Source: Acidobacteriota bacterium | Lineage (GTDB): Bacteria; Acidobacteriota; Terriglobia; Acidiferrales; UBA7541 | Length of the DNA stretch: 12,703 nt | Reading direction: 5' to 3' | Assembly (NCBI GenBank): GCA_003224515.1 | Contig: QHZC01000031.1 | Span: 1 to 12,703 of the forward strand | Shown here: positions 1 through 8,435 of the stretch, in pieces | Layout of the letters: the number at the start of each line of letters is the position of its first letter | How positions within the stretch are numbered: the first letter of the stretch is position 1 | Program-made: the position numbers and the translations under genes | Notes under the pieces: model-generated | Told to the model about the DNA's origin: nothing | Database searches by the model: none | Seen by the model: only the letters and a program-made list of their open reading frames with translations

Positions 1-686
1 ACCGTCTGCGGCGAGCGCTTGGCGCACTTCGCGAGAAACTTGCCCAGGCCCACGCGCCACTTTCCGAGCTCCGCGTTCTTTCCGATGGAAAAGATATCCT
101 TGTGGAGCGGGGCGGAGCGCGACTGGAACCGCTGTCGGGTCAGTTTGTATTGAACTTCGAGACTCGCGAGCTTGAGGAAAGTGTGCGCGTCATGGCCGGG
201 TGCAATGCCGATGAGTGGCTGGCCACGGCACTCGAGTACGAAGCCGAGGGAAAGGCCAGGGCCCAAGCGATCGATGCGTATGATCGTGCTTTGTGGGTCG
301 ATCCCGAAAGGTCTGACGTACTGATCAATTGTGGGACGCTCTGCTACGAGGATGGAAATCTGGAAAAGGCGACTGAGTACTTCCGGCGCGCTCTTGCGCT
401 GGACGCGGAAAATGCTTTGGCCCATTTTAATCTGGGGAGTGTGCTGGAAGAAATCGGCGAACTCGAAGCAGCACGGCAGCACCTCCGGCAAGCAGTTCGT
501 CTGGATCCGAACTATCCCGACGCGCACTACAATCTGGCTTTCGTTTGCGAGAAGCTGGGCGCGTCCGCCGAAGCGCAGCAGCACTGGGAAGCCTATGTCC
601 GACTAGATCCCGCGGGCCCCTGGTGCAACTATGCCCGCCAACGCCTCGCTTCCTTCAAGACAGCAAAGTCGGCCAGCAGCACGTAA
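1..686 (+). CDS. TPR-repeat protein, 3' part (probable MerR-TPR family), partial at left edge
   Basis: The frame is open to the left edge; the first whole codon is at position 3, so the true start lies outside the window. A GTG at 102 is possible but is not a likely start, because the 33 codons before it also read as family-like protein (including LRVLSDGKDILV). The visible 227 residues begin with a short helical and linker part, then a segment around LEPLSGQFVLNF. Four tetratricopeptide repeats follow at about residues 70-103, 104-137, 138-171 and 172-205, with typical signatures such as ALAHFNLGSVLEEIGELEAA and PDAHYNLAFVCEKLG. From memory of the family, proteins with this linker carry an N-terminal MerR-type helix-turn-helix, which would lie upstream of the window. 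TPRs mediate protein-protein contacts; the partner is unknown. The gene looks undamaged. The TPR call is very sure, the MerR part is inference. Confidence 0.85.
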   Translation, partial: RLRRALGALREKLAQAHAPLSELRVLSDGKDILVERGGARLEPLSGQFVLNFETRELEESVRVMAGCNADEWLATALEYEAEGKARAQAIDAYDRALWVDPERSDVLINCGTLCYEDGNLEKATEYFRRALALDAENALAHFNLGSVLEEIGELEAARQHLRQAVRLDPNYPDAHYNLAFVCEKLGASAEAQQHWEAYVRLDPAGPWCNYARQRLASFKTAKSASST

Positions 687-784
687 GAGCGAACTACGGT
701 TGCGATGAGCGACATAGAAATTCAGTCTCGGCCATCAACCGGGGCGCGCAAAGAGTTTAGTCAATTCTAGTTGAGGTCATAGGA

Positions 785-1075
785 ATGTGCAGGAACATCA
801 AAACACTTTTCAACTTTGATCCGCCCGTCACACCCGAAGAGATTCAAGCTTCCGCTCTCCAGTTCGTGAGAAAAATTAGCGGTTTTAACAAACCGTCGAG
901 AGCCAATGAGGCTTCGTTCTTGGCTGCTGTCGATGAAATAGCGGAGATCTCGACCCGTCTCATTCATTCCCTCGAAACGAACGCACCACCGAGGAATCGA
1001 GAAGAAAAAACCGCAAAGGCCAAAGCTCGCACCTTTGAGAGAGTCGTACTCGGGTCCGCCAAGCACGGCCTCTGA
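785..1075 (+). CDS. DUF2277 family protein
   Basis: This is a complete 96-residue protein starting MCRNIKTLFNFDPP, the very characteristic N-terminus of the DUF2277 family. The middle part (LQFVRKISGFNKPSRANEASF, then a helical AVDEIAEI segment) and the late APPRNREEKTAKAKAR region also match the family pattern, and the length is normal. It is small, basic at the C-terminus, without signal peptide or membrane segment, so it is probably cytoplasmic. The start is supported by GAGG about nine bases before the ATG. The function of the family is not known to me. It lies 98 bases after the TPR gene in the same direction and may be co-transcribed with it. No damage is visible, unlike the genes to its right. 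Confidence 0.9.
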   Translation: MCRNIKTLFNFDPPVTPEEIQASALQFVRKISGFNKPSRANEASFLAAVDEIAEISTRLIHSLETNAPPRNREEKTAKAKARTFERVVLGSAKHGL

Positions 1076-1285
1076 TGGGCGTGCTAAGTCATCTGCTAGC
1101 GTAAGACTTGGTGGGGGGAAGCAGAATTCGGACCGCACTGATAACGCGCAACTAAATTCATTTCATTGAACGCGAAAAACGCCAAATACTGCGAATTCGC
1201 CGAAGTGGGGACACGCCGCCATCAGACTAGCACGGGAAGAGTGCCCGACTACGGAAAAGGCCTCACCCAGGTTGTCCCACACCCA
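1076..1285. other. Intergenic region with no recognised gene
   Basis: I see no gene in this stretch. It holds a weak AAGTC/GACTT inverted repeat at about 1086-1113 that is too poor to call a terminator. It also holds one copy of an imperfect dispersed repeat (1177-1215, listed separately). Confidence 0.5.
1177..1215 (+). repeat. Imperfect dispersed repeat, copy 1
   Basis: This 39-base segment aligns with 12040-12079 at 33 of 40 columns with one single-base gap, both on the plus strand. Shared blocks are AAACGCCAAA, ATTCGCC, AAGTG and ACACG. The core here, GCGAATTCGC (1191-1200), is a perfect palindrome. A further shared TTTCATT lies just upstream of each copy, with a spacing difference of nine bases. 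The function is unknown; both copies sit in gene-poor DNA. Confidence 0.5.
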
Positions 1286-1580
1286 TTAGAGACTTTCATC
1301 TTTGTCTATTTTGATTCCGTCCGGCACGCCATCGCCTTTGCCGTCAGGCGCTGCTCCGAAAATGCGTCCATTGGCCAGCGTCCCGTCCGGCTTCCGGTCA
1401 TAAACGCGAATGTTTCTTTCCTTGCTGTCATCTACATAGAAACGCTTTCCATCGGGAGAGAAGACCAGCCCATTGGGTTGTCAGATCCCTTGCGGGCCGA
1501 TGATCACATCGTTGGGGCTATTGAAGCGTTTCCCTTGATAGCGGTCCGTTTCCTTTCAATGGCCGCGTGCAGTCCGTGGG
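1286..1580 (-). pseudogene. SMP-30/gluconolactonase remnant
   Basis: On the minus strand this reads as pieces of an SMP-30/gluconolactonase/LRE-like beta-propeller. From 1546 it reads DRYQGKRFNSPNDVIIGPQG, the conserved sugar-lactonase segment, then meets TGA (1481-1483). In the same frame it continues with PNGLVFSPDGKRFYVDD and RNIRVYDRKPDGTLANGR, then GVPDGIKID, to TAA at 1286. In normal family members about 60-80 residues separate the NSPNDV and PNGLVFSPD segments, so an internal deletion is inferred. A short IERKRT in another frame upstream (to about 1580) may be the preceding strand. The N-terminal part is absent. The intact enzyme would hydrolyse a sugar lactone, which suits the carbohydrate context. 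The remnant abuts, head to head, the MFS remnant on the other strand. The identity is fairly sure; loss of function is very likely. Confidence 0.75.
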
Positions 1581-1589
1581 GCGGCGCAA

Positions 1590-1968
1590 TCAGAAATAAG
1601 CTTGAAGCTCTACGGAAAACGGGTCGGACGATGCGGAATCGCCGTTATTGCGCTCCTGCTGACTGCTTTCTTGCGTTTGGTTCGCAAGTGCATAGCGCCA
1701 GGCTGGTGAGCGTTGTTCTTGCCGGTGGCGCAGGCGCGCTTTATCTTTCGCAAAGCTCTTTTTGGAGAGTTACTGCGGACATTGCCGCCGGATCTCAGGC
1801 TCCATTTGGGGTTTCATGAAGGCAATCAATTTGGAGGAGCCCTCACCGCCTCACTCACGCCGGCAATCGCGTCGCGATTTGGCCGGACCACTTCCTTTTG
1901 TGTCGCCGCGGGTTTATGGGCGCTTGGTGCCGCAGCCTGGCTGCTTGTCGATCCGAACGCCCTCTGGC
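1590..1968 (+). pseudogene. MFS transporter C-terminal remnant (sugar-acid type)
   Basis: Three frames in turn give the last membrane segments of a major facilitator. First comes CGIAVIALLLTAF (from about 1632). A shift near 1660-1670 leads to LVSVVLAGGAGALYLSQSSF and VTADIA, which ends at TGA 1817-1819. A second shift leads to GNQFGGALTASLTPAIASRF and LGAAAWLLVDPN (1821 to about 1960). The GNQFGGALTASLTP motif is typical of the ACS branch (glucarate, hexuronate and similar anion:cation symporters). The first ten or so membrane segments are missing, and after LLVDPN the frame runs on without meaning past the expected end into the convergent hydrolase gene. The remnant cannot encode a working transporter. 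Confidence 0.75.
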
Positions 1969-2065
1969 GCCCGAACGAAATTGTCGCCATCAACAGAAAA
2001 GAACTGAATCCGATAAAGCAGACGCAAGCCGCCCAGCCAAACGGCCAAATCAACCGGCCTTCGGA

Positions 2066-4308
2066 TTATTTATCCTGCCTCCCTGGAGGGGCGTCGGTCG
2101 CAAGTTTTCCGCGTATCACCGTGACAGAAGCTTTGGGCAGTGTGTAAACGGTGCGTTCGCCAGCCGTAATTGAGGACTTTGCAAGGGGACCGTCGGGGTC
2201 CGCAATGCCCCCCTTGATATTCGAATGCCATTGATACTGCTCCGATCCGAAGGTGGCCACACTCACGGAGCCCGCGAAGAAGCTATCCTTCTTACTCTTG
2301 TCGTCTTGAAATACGATGCGCACGGGGTGCGGATTTTCCTGGTCTTTGTTGACCAGCATCAACGACCATTTTCCATCGGGGCGAACCAGCGCATAAGAAG
2401 TGACCAGAACATGGCCGGCGGGGTCGCGGATGTCGCTCGAACTGGGGAAAATGCGGTGCACACCTCTTCCCGGCTCGACCCATTCCAGATTGATCATCTG
2501 GCCGGCAAAGAATTGAGAGTTGGGCTGCTTCACATCGTAGTTCGAATCCACCGTGAACATTCCAAACGTTCCGGGAGAGGTTCCGTGGCATCCAAGAGAC
2601 TGGCCGAGCGGGATGTAGTGAAAGTAGTAGACGGCGTTGCCACCAGCCTCAAGAAACGATCCGACATAATCAGCCCACCAAAGTGCGGCGAATATGTCCA
2701 CGAAAGATTCGTCATCGCCTGCTGCGATGTTGGATTCCGTGATGAACATGGGGACACCGGGGGGCAAGCCGTCGTCACGCCAAACCTGAAGAATATGCCG
2801 GACCAGATTCGCTTCTTCGTAAAGTTCGCTCCACTGCAACTTGCAGGGCTGAAACGGATAGTGCTCGAAAGATACGAAAGACAGATCCGCGAGGCGGTCA
2901 TGCAACTTCAAGTAATCGAAGAACCGGCCCATCCATGAGGTCTTGCCCCGCGCGTCGGGCCATACTTCGATGTCATTGTTGACGCCTTCGAAAATCGGAC
3001 CGCCCAGCTTCAGCTTCGGATCAACGCGGTGCAGGGCAGTAGCCCATTGCAGGTAAAGCGCGCCGTAATCCTCGGGCAAAGTATGTTTTCCATCGGGTTC
3101 TTCCCCCATTTCCACGTAGGAAATCGGATAGCCGCGCTTCTCGATGTAGGCGACTTCCGCAACCGCATTTTCAGGTGTGTCATAGAGCATGGCCACCGGG
3201 ATCATTGCGGGAAGTCCGCGCGTGATGCCGCTGGTGTAGAAGAGGTCGAAGCCTACCTGGTCCCCGCGGTCATTGATGACCGAGCCTTCGTGCCAGGGAT
3301 CCACCGATGAACAAATCGTATTCGTTTGCGCGCGGTCCGCCGTGTGGCGGATTACATCATGGAACTTGCCGTCGGCCGTGACCGTCCCGAGGTAAAGTTC
3401 TTTAATGGCGTAGCCCAGGCAATTGCGCGGGTCGGACGAACCGTGGGTGTCGCACGTGTTCGATGACTCGGTCATCAAGATACGGACAAACTGCACCGGG
3501 AGGGGCGCGCGCGACAATTGGATGGTGGCGTCACCCCCGGTACCGTTGGTGATCGTGCCCCCGTCCAATACTGCACGAGATACTGCCGGGCGAAGGGCGC
3601 GGTCCAAGCGATGCGGATGGCATTAATTTGCTGAATGCTCGCAAAATTAGCGACGACCCATTGCGGGTGCAAACTGTCATCCTCTCCGGTGTAAGCCTTC
3701 GTTAGATAGGGATTGCTCTTCCAATACGTATTGGTATCGCCGTCGGTCAGCCGCGAATAGCTGGTGCCATCGGGACGCGAGAAACCGGCGTGGGGGAGGG
3801 GATATCCGAAGGAATGACGAATGAACTCGGAGGGTGCGGAATTGCCGACAAAATAGCCTTTGTCGCCCGGCTCGCTCCAGGTGCCTTGCGGATTCCAGTG
3901 CCACGCCTCGACGAAGAGTTCCGTGTTCTGACGGTAGGTGACCGTCTGCCAACCGGCGGAAAGAATCTGCTTGAGCATGGGCTCGGTGAAGATCTTGTCG
4001 GTGGCGGCCCGCGGAATGCGGTCCACGCCGGCGCCGAGCGATTCCGTGGGACGAAACGAATTGGTAACGTGGTCCGAGGTAACATCCACGCGGATGGTCT
4101 GTGCCTGACCCTCTGGCGCGCAAGCAGCGGCCGACAAGAGGAATAATAAGGCGAGGAAGCCCCTCGCTGCGGTCATTCGAAGAGCCGGCGATGATGGCCG
4201 ATCAAGATGGACAACTATGACTGGCGGTGAAAGTCTCTTCTGCCAAGCAACAAAGAAGTGCATAAGAGTATCGCTCCGACGATGGGAATTGAATTGGCAG
4301 TAATGCAT
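2066..4308 (-). pseudogene. Discoidin-domain glycoside hydrolase, clan GH-A-like, frameshifted
   Basis: Two overlapping frames encode one protein of about 747 residues. The first (from 4308) has a hydrophobic export segment, MTAARGFLALLFLLSAAAC (from 4176), then a region with TYRQNTELFVEAWHWNPQG. An F5/8 type C-like beta-sandwich follows (SRLTDGDTNTYWKSNPYLT, WVVANFASIQQINAIRIAW). The frame breaks after QYWTG (about 3559), and the protein continues in the second frame with GTITNGTGG and VQFVRILMTES. A catalytic-type barrel follows, with EMGEEPDG (E at 3098-3100, placed like the GH-A acid/base) and MFITESN (E at 2735-2737, placed like the nucleophile). In relatives I recall, about 15 residues lie between YWTG and the glycine pair, so a small deletion is inferred. 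The start is uncertain (ATG at 4308, 4263 or 4176; none has a clear Shine-Dalgarno). It lies 67 bases after the receptor gene, so they are probably co-transcribed. The substrate is unknown. Confidence 0.75.
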
Positions 4309-4375
4309 CCCATTGACAAATTCACTGCAAAGCTCAAGTTAACCAGTGCGCGCGGTAAGCAAATTTCGCCTTGCT

Positions 4376-7300
4376 CTAGAAGTACAGCTTGAGACCTAAC
4401 TGCACCTCGCGCATAGGCGAGGCCAGAAACGTGATTTGGCCGAACGAACCGCCTCCAAAGTCCGTATCCGGCCCGGCAAAGTTCGGATGGTTAAACACGT
4501 TGAATGCTTCAAAGCGAAACTCCATATGCATGCCTTCACGAAAGCGCGACATAGGGAATTGCTTGAAGAGCGACATGTTAACGTTCTTGTTGCCGGGCTG
4601 GCGAATATTGGTGATTGTTCTTGGCGCATTCCCAAACGTGAAAGCGTCCGGCTGCACAACGACGCTGGACGGACATGAAGACGAAGGAGCACCTTCGCAG
4701 GCATTGGCAAAGTAATTCGCGACCATGCTTGCCTTGGAAGAGTTGTTCACTTGCAATAGCCCGGTCAAACTGGGCCGCTGTCCGAAGGTCGGAATTGGGT
4801 TGGTCGAATCGAGAACGAGGATGATCGGCCGACCTTTAGCGAAGCGCCAAATACCGTTCAGTTGCCAACCGCCGATAACGCCGTTTAAGATCGCGTCCAT
4901 GTTAGAGCCGAATCGTTTTCCGCGGCCGACGGGCAGTGAATACACATAGCTGAACTGCAGGACTTGCGGGATGTCGAAGGTCGACACGGCCCGTTCTGCC
5001 CTAAGGTCGTATGGGTTTTGCACCGCGAGGGTGTTGCCGTTGAGCCCGCCGCCCAACCACGAAATGCTGTCGTCGGTCGCGGACGCACCGTCGATGGACT
5101 TTGAAAGAGAGTAAGTTACCAGGAACTGCAGTCCGCCTGAGAAAGATTTTTCGACGCGGAACTGGGCGGCGTGATAGATGGAGTTTGCAATTGGTGGAGA
5201 GTCGCCCTGGAATCCAGTGAATTGCGGGTAGGGCAGCATCAATTGGTACTTCGGGACGGTAGCCCCTGAGAGCGGACTCAATGGATCTGTGATGTACCCA
5301 AGCAATGGATTCGTCGCTGGGGTGTTGGCGAGATCGGTGAGCTGGGCGTTATCTAGCTGCAGCACAGACGCCGGCAAGAGATTGTTTTCGCGGAAGCCAC
5401 CAAGATATAGATGCGTTCCCTTCTTGCCGACGTAGTTGGCTTCGGCCACTATTTTCCATGGAAGCTCCTTTTGGAGTCCGAAACTCCAGGCTTGCTCGTA
5501 CGGCACGTTGTGACTGACCGAAGGAATGGGGCCCACGGCTGAAAACCCGACATCGTTTAGGGAACCTAACGAATTGCCTGGAGGAAGTTTCGGCCCCGTT
5601 CCTGGGAACGGGTTGCTCAATCGAGCTCCCGGCAACACTGTAAGATTATTGAACGATGGAATCCATTGGGTTTGTTGGTCGAAACCTTGATAGCCCCAGG
5701 GGCCGGTTCCAGCGGCTCCGGAGCGCGGCTGCTGGAAGTAAATGCCGTAACCTCCACGAACGACCAAAGTATGCGGCAGTGTATAGGCAAATCCGAAACG
5801 CGGCTGGATGGCTCCGTAGAAGGTATCGTAGTTGTAGCGATTCTTGGGACTTGCAAAGACCTCACCGCCTTTGAGTGTGAGAGGCGGGGCTCCGGGAAGT
5901 ACCGCTGAATCTGCGGCCAAGGTGTAAGAAATGTTCGGGTCCAGCCAGTTCATGCGGTTGAAGCGCTCCGTGCGAGGCAAGGAAACTTCGTAGCGGAGGC
6001 CCAGATTTAGCGTGAACTTGGGGCCGACTTTGAGGTTATCCTGGACAAACCCGCCGAATTGGAAGTTCTGGGTGGCCACATTGTTAGGAACCTCGTACGG
6101 ACCGTTGAAGGCAGCGGGTTGAGGCGAGCTCATGCGGCCTATGCCTATGAGAAAACTCGCCATACCATCGCCGGAGCCGTCGGACGGACCGTTGGCCGGG
6201 TCTACGAATTGTGCACCCGGTGTGAGCAGTTGCGAAGTTCCCGTCTTGTCGAACCGGAACTGTCCTCCGGGCCAACCCGGCTGAGTGAAGTTGATGCGGT
6301 GCACGCGCATTTCACCGCCAAACTTCAGATCGTGCTTTCCCTTAATCCAATTCAAGCCACCCAGCAAATTGTGCGTTTCCTGTCCTTCCTTGATGATGCT
6401 GAAAGTTTGCGTGCCAATGTTATTGCCGGCGGCCCCGTTGTAGCCACTGATCCTGATGGCGGGGTACTGCGGAAAACCGGAGACCTCCATGTAAGCCGGG
6501 AGACCCAAGTCTGCTACCGGGTCAAGTTTCGGGAAGTCGCCGCGAATACCTGTCTGATCAACGGCGCCGCGGGTGAAACCGTAGGAAAGAGTGAGGGTGA
6601 GCGTGGGACGAAACGTTTGGGCGTAATTGAGCGCCAGCAGATGGTCGTGCTCTTGAACGGGACCTCCCGTGCAGGGATCGGCTGGGCCATTAAAGCAGTT
6701 GAAGCTATGGAAATTGTCTCTGCGCTCCGCATACTTACCGCTCAACAGTTTGGTTTCGCTGAAGCGATGGTCAATCTTTATGTCGAATTGGTTTTGGGAA
6801 TCTTTGTTGGTTCCGGCCGCGAACCAATCACTGCTGAGATCGCCGGTCGATCCAATCGGCTGAGTCGGCGAGGGGAACATCTGCATCAGCTTGGACGCGA
6901 CCGGATCGATCAGATTGCCTGCAGTCCTTGGGTTTGAGACCTGATACGGCGTTCCGTTCAAAGCCGGATTTCCCGGGCTGGCATACGTCGACAAATTGTT
7001 GAAGGGGATGATTTGTGTGCGCGTGGTGTTGCCCTGACTGCTTGAATTTGAAACCGAATAGGGATCCCAAAGCTGTTGCGATGGATCGCTGCACATCCCA
7101 CTTGCATTAAAAGTGTTCCCGTCGAGCGTACAAAGTTCTCCAAAGTCACCTTTCTTCATGGCATCTGTGGGAACTCCTGCGGTTGCCGAGGTAAAGGACC
7201 TGGCCCTACGGCCTTCGTAATCAAAAAAGAAGAAGGTCTTTTTCTTCCAGATAGGGCCGCCCACGGTTCCACCGAAGTCGTTGAGCCGCATCCAGCTTGT

Positions 7301-8159
7301 CGTTGCGCAAGAATTCATAAAGTGTGCCGTGAAATTGATTGGTTCCCGAGCGCGTGAGGACGTTGACTACGGTTGCCCCGGTGAAACCAAATTCGGCACT
7401 GAAGTTCGATTGCTGGACTTTGAATTCTTCGACAGCATCAACCGATGGAACATAAGTGGGCGCCAGAATCCCGCTGTTCTGCTCGAAATTCGTGCTGGAT
7501 ACTCCGTCCAGCAGAATGTCTGCCGTAGCATTGCGGCTGCCATTTGAGATGAAGTTGTTAGCCATGCATCCCTGGCAGTCGGTGTCCACTTCGGTAATGC
7601 CAGGCGTGAGGTAAGCCAAATCGAGCACGCTGCGGCCCACCAGAGGAAGGTCATTGACGTAGCGCCGGTCGATTACCTGGCCGGTGACCGCGTCTTCGGT
7701 TTGCAGATGTACCGCGCTGGCGACGACATCCACGGTTTCCGTGGCCGCGCCGATTTTCAACGAGAAATCGAGAGAAATGTTCTGGTTGATGTCCAGCTTG
7801 ATTCCTTCGCGCCGTACAGCTTGGAAGTTTGGCGCATCGACTCTTATGGCGTAGGAGCCAGGCGGGATTTGGCGCAGCACGAACCGGCCCGTCTCGTTGA
7901 CCGAGGCCGTGTAAGTGAAGCCCTTTTCCACATCTGTTAGCGTGGCATGCGCCGATGGAATCGCAGCGCCGGAAGGATCCGTCACGGTGCCGGACACGGA
8001 ACCGGTATAGAGCTGAGCGCAGGCGCTGGGCGCGAGCAGGCAGAGGGCAAGGGAAGCCTCGATGCAACACAATCCCACTCTGATTGCGACGGGACCGGGT
8101 CTTCCTCTTTGTACTAGGCCAAATTTGATGAAAACACCCCAATTCCGACACTTATCCAT
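4376..8159 (-). pseudogene. Oar-like TonB-dependent outer membrane receptor, frameshifted
   Basis: The start is ATG at 8157-8159, preceded by GGAGGAGA at good spacing. Residues 1-48 form a long signal peptide ending SACA/QL. Residues about 50-135 are a carboxypeptidase-regulatory-like (CarboxypepD_reg) domain (GSVSGTVTDPSGAAIPSA). A plug domain follows (LPLVGRSVLDLAYLTPGI, NGSRNATADILLDGVS, RSGTNQFHGTLYEFLRN). At residue 291 (7286-7289) the frame changes, and the protein resumes with RLNDFGGTVGGPI and KKTFFFFDYEG. A long beta-barrel with family-typical blocks (FGGFVQDNLKV, LNLGLRYE, LRAERAVSTFDIPQ, FEAFNVFNHPNFAGP) ends in the barrel signature LGLKLYF. Total length is about 1260 residues, normal for the Oar-like group. 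Relatives have a loop of the type ARNFF...P between LDA and RLNDFGG that is absent here, so a deletion of 3n+2 bases is inferred. Such receptors import large substrates using TonB energy; the adjacent hydrolase suggests a glycan. Confidence 0.85.
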
Positions 8160-8168
8160 GGCAATTCT
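8160..8168 (-). promoter_or_regulatory. 5' leader just before the receptor start
   Basis: This is the spacer between the receptor ATG (8157-8159) and a GGAGGAGA Shine-Dalgarno element at about 8167-8174. The strong site fixes the ATG at 8159 as the start. Confidence 0.6.
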
Positions 8169-8215
8169 CCTCCAATGAGCGCAGGAGCAAATGATTCAAG
8201 AGCCGCATCGTCGTA

Positions 8216-8234
8216 ATTTTCACCAGTTGAAAAT
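8216..8234. promoter_or_regulatory. Operator-like inverted repeat upstream of the receptor
   Basis: ATTTTCA and TGAAAAT form a perfect 7-base inverted repeat around five bases. It lies between the proposed promoter and the receptor start. The site is of a size bound by a dimeric repressor, but it could be chance in AT-rich leader DNA. Confidence 0.3.
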
Positions 8235-8259
8235 ACGAAACCACACCCCTTAGACATCT

Positions 8260-8287
8260 ATTGAATCGATTTAATGTTTTCTGTCAA
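8260..8287 (-). promoter_or_regulatory. Possible sigma-70 type promoter for receptor-hydrolase transcription
   Basis: On the minus strand a perfect TTGACA (8282-8287) is followed after 16 bases by TTCAAT (8260-8265, four of six consensus bases). It sits about 100 bases before the receptor ATG in an AT-rich stretch, where a promoter is expected. Which sigma factor acts in this organism is not known. Confidence 0.4.
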
Positions 8288-8358
8288 GGGAAAAGTTCTC
8301 GAATCTGAGGGTTTTTGCGCCGCGGAAGTTGAAAAATCAGAATTGTTGGTGATTCTCA

Positions 8359-8386
8359 GAGGCCCGGCTCGCGTGAGCTGGGCCTC
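8359..8386 (-). terminator. Strong GC-rich hairpin, possible terminator of the ASPIC remnant
   Basis: GAGGCCCGGCTC and GAGCTGGGCCTC form a 12-base stem with one G-T wobble around a GCGT loop. It lies 50 bases after the end of the ASPIC/UnbV reading on the minus strand and before the receptor promoter. No T-run follows directly; the nearest T-rich stretch is some 20 bases further on. It therefore may be a rho-independent-like terminator or only an mRNA-stabilising hairpin. Confidence 0.45.
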
Positions 8387-8435
8387 GTTCGAAGGAATTG
8401 CTGAAGTGAGTCCTGCCGTGGGGTGCGGATCCGGC

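Noticed and set aside
1166..1819. 217-codon open frame on the plus strand as one gene
   Set aside because: Only its last part (LAGGAGALYLSQSSF onward) is meaningful, as a piece of the MFS remnant. The first two thirds are antisense to the SMP-30 remnant or non-coding.
2040..2066. Terminator between the convergent hydrolase and MFS remnant
   Set aside because: Only a GGCC/GGCC pairing of four bases was found, too weak to support a call.
2225..2938. 237-codon open frame on the plus strand
   Set aside because: It is antisense to the hydrolase catalytic region, which has clear family motifs; no features of its own.
6059..6937. 292-codon open frame on the plus strand
   Set aside because: It lies wholly antisense to the conserved barrel of the receptor, has no recognisable domain and reads as a shadow of the minus-strand codon pattern.
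7280..7295. Programmed ribosomal frameshift in the receptor
   Set aside because: No slippery heptamer or following stem is seen at the junction, and a family loop is missing, which points to deletion instead.
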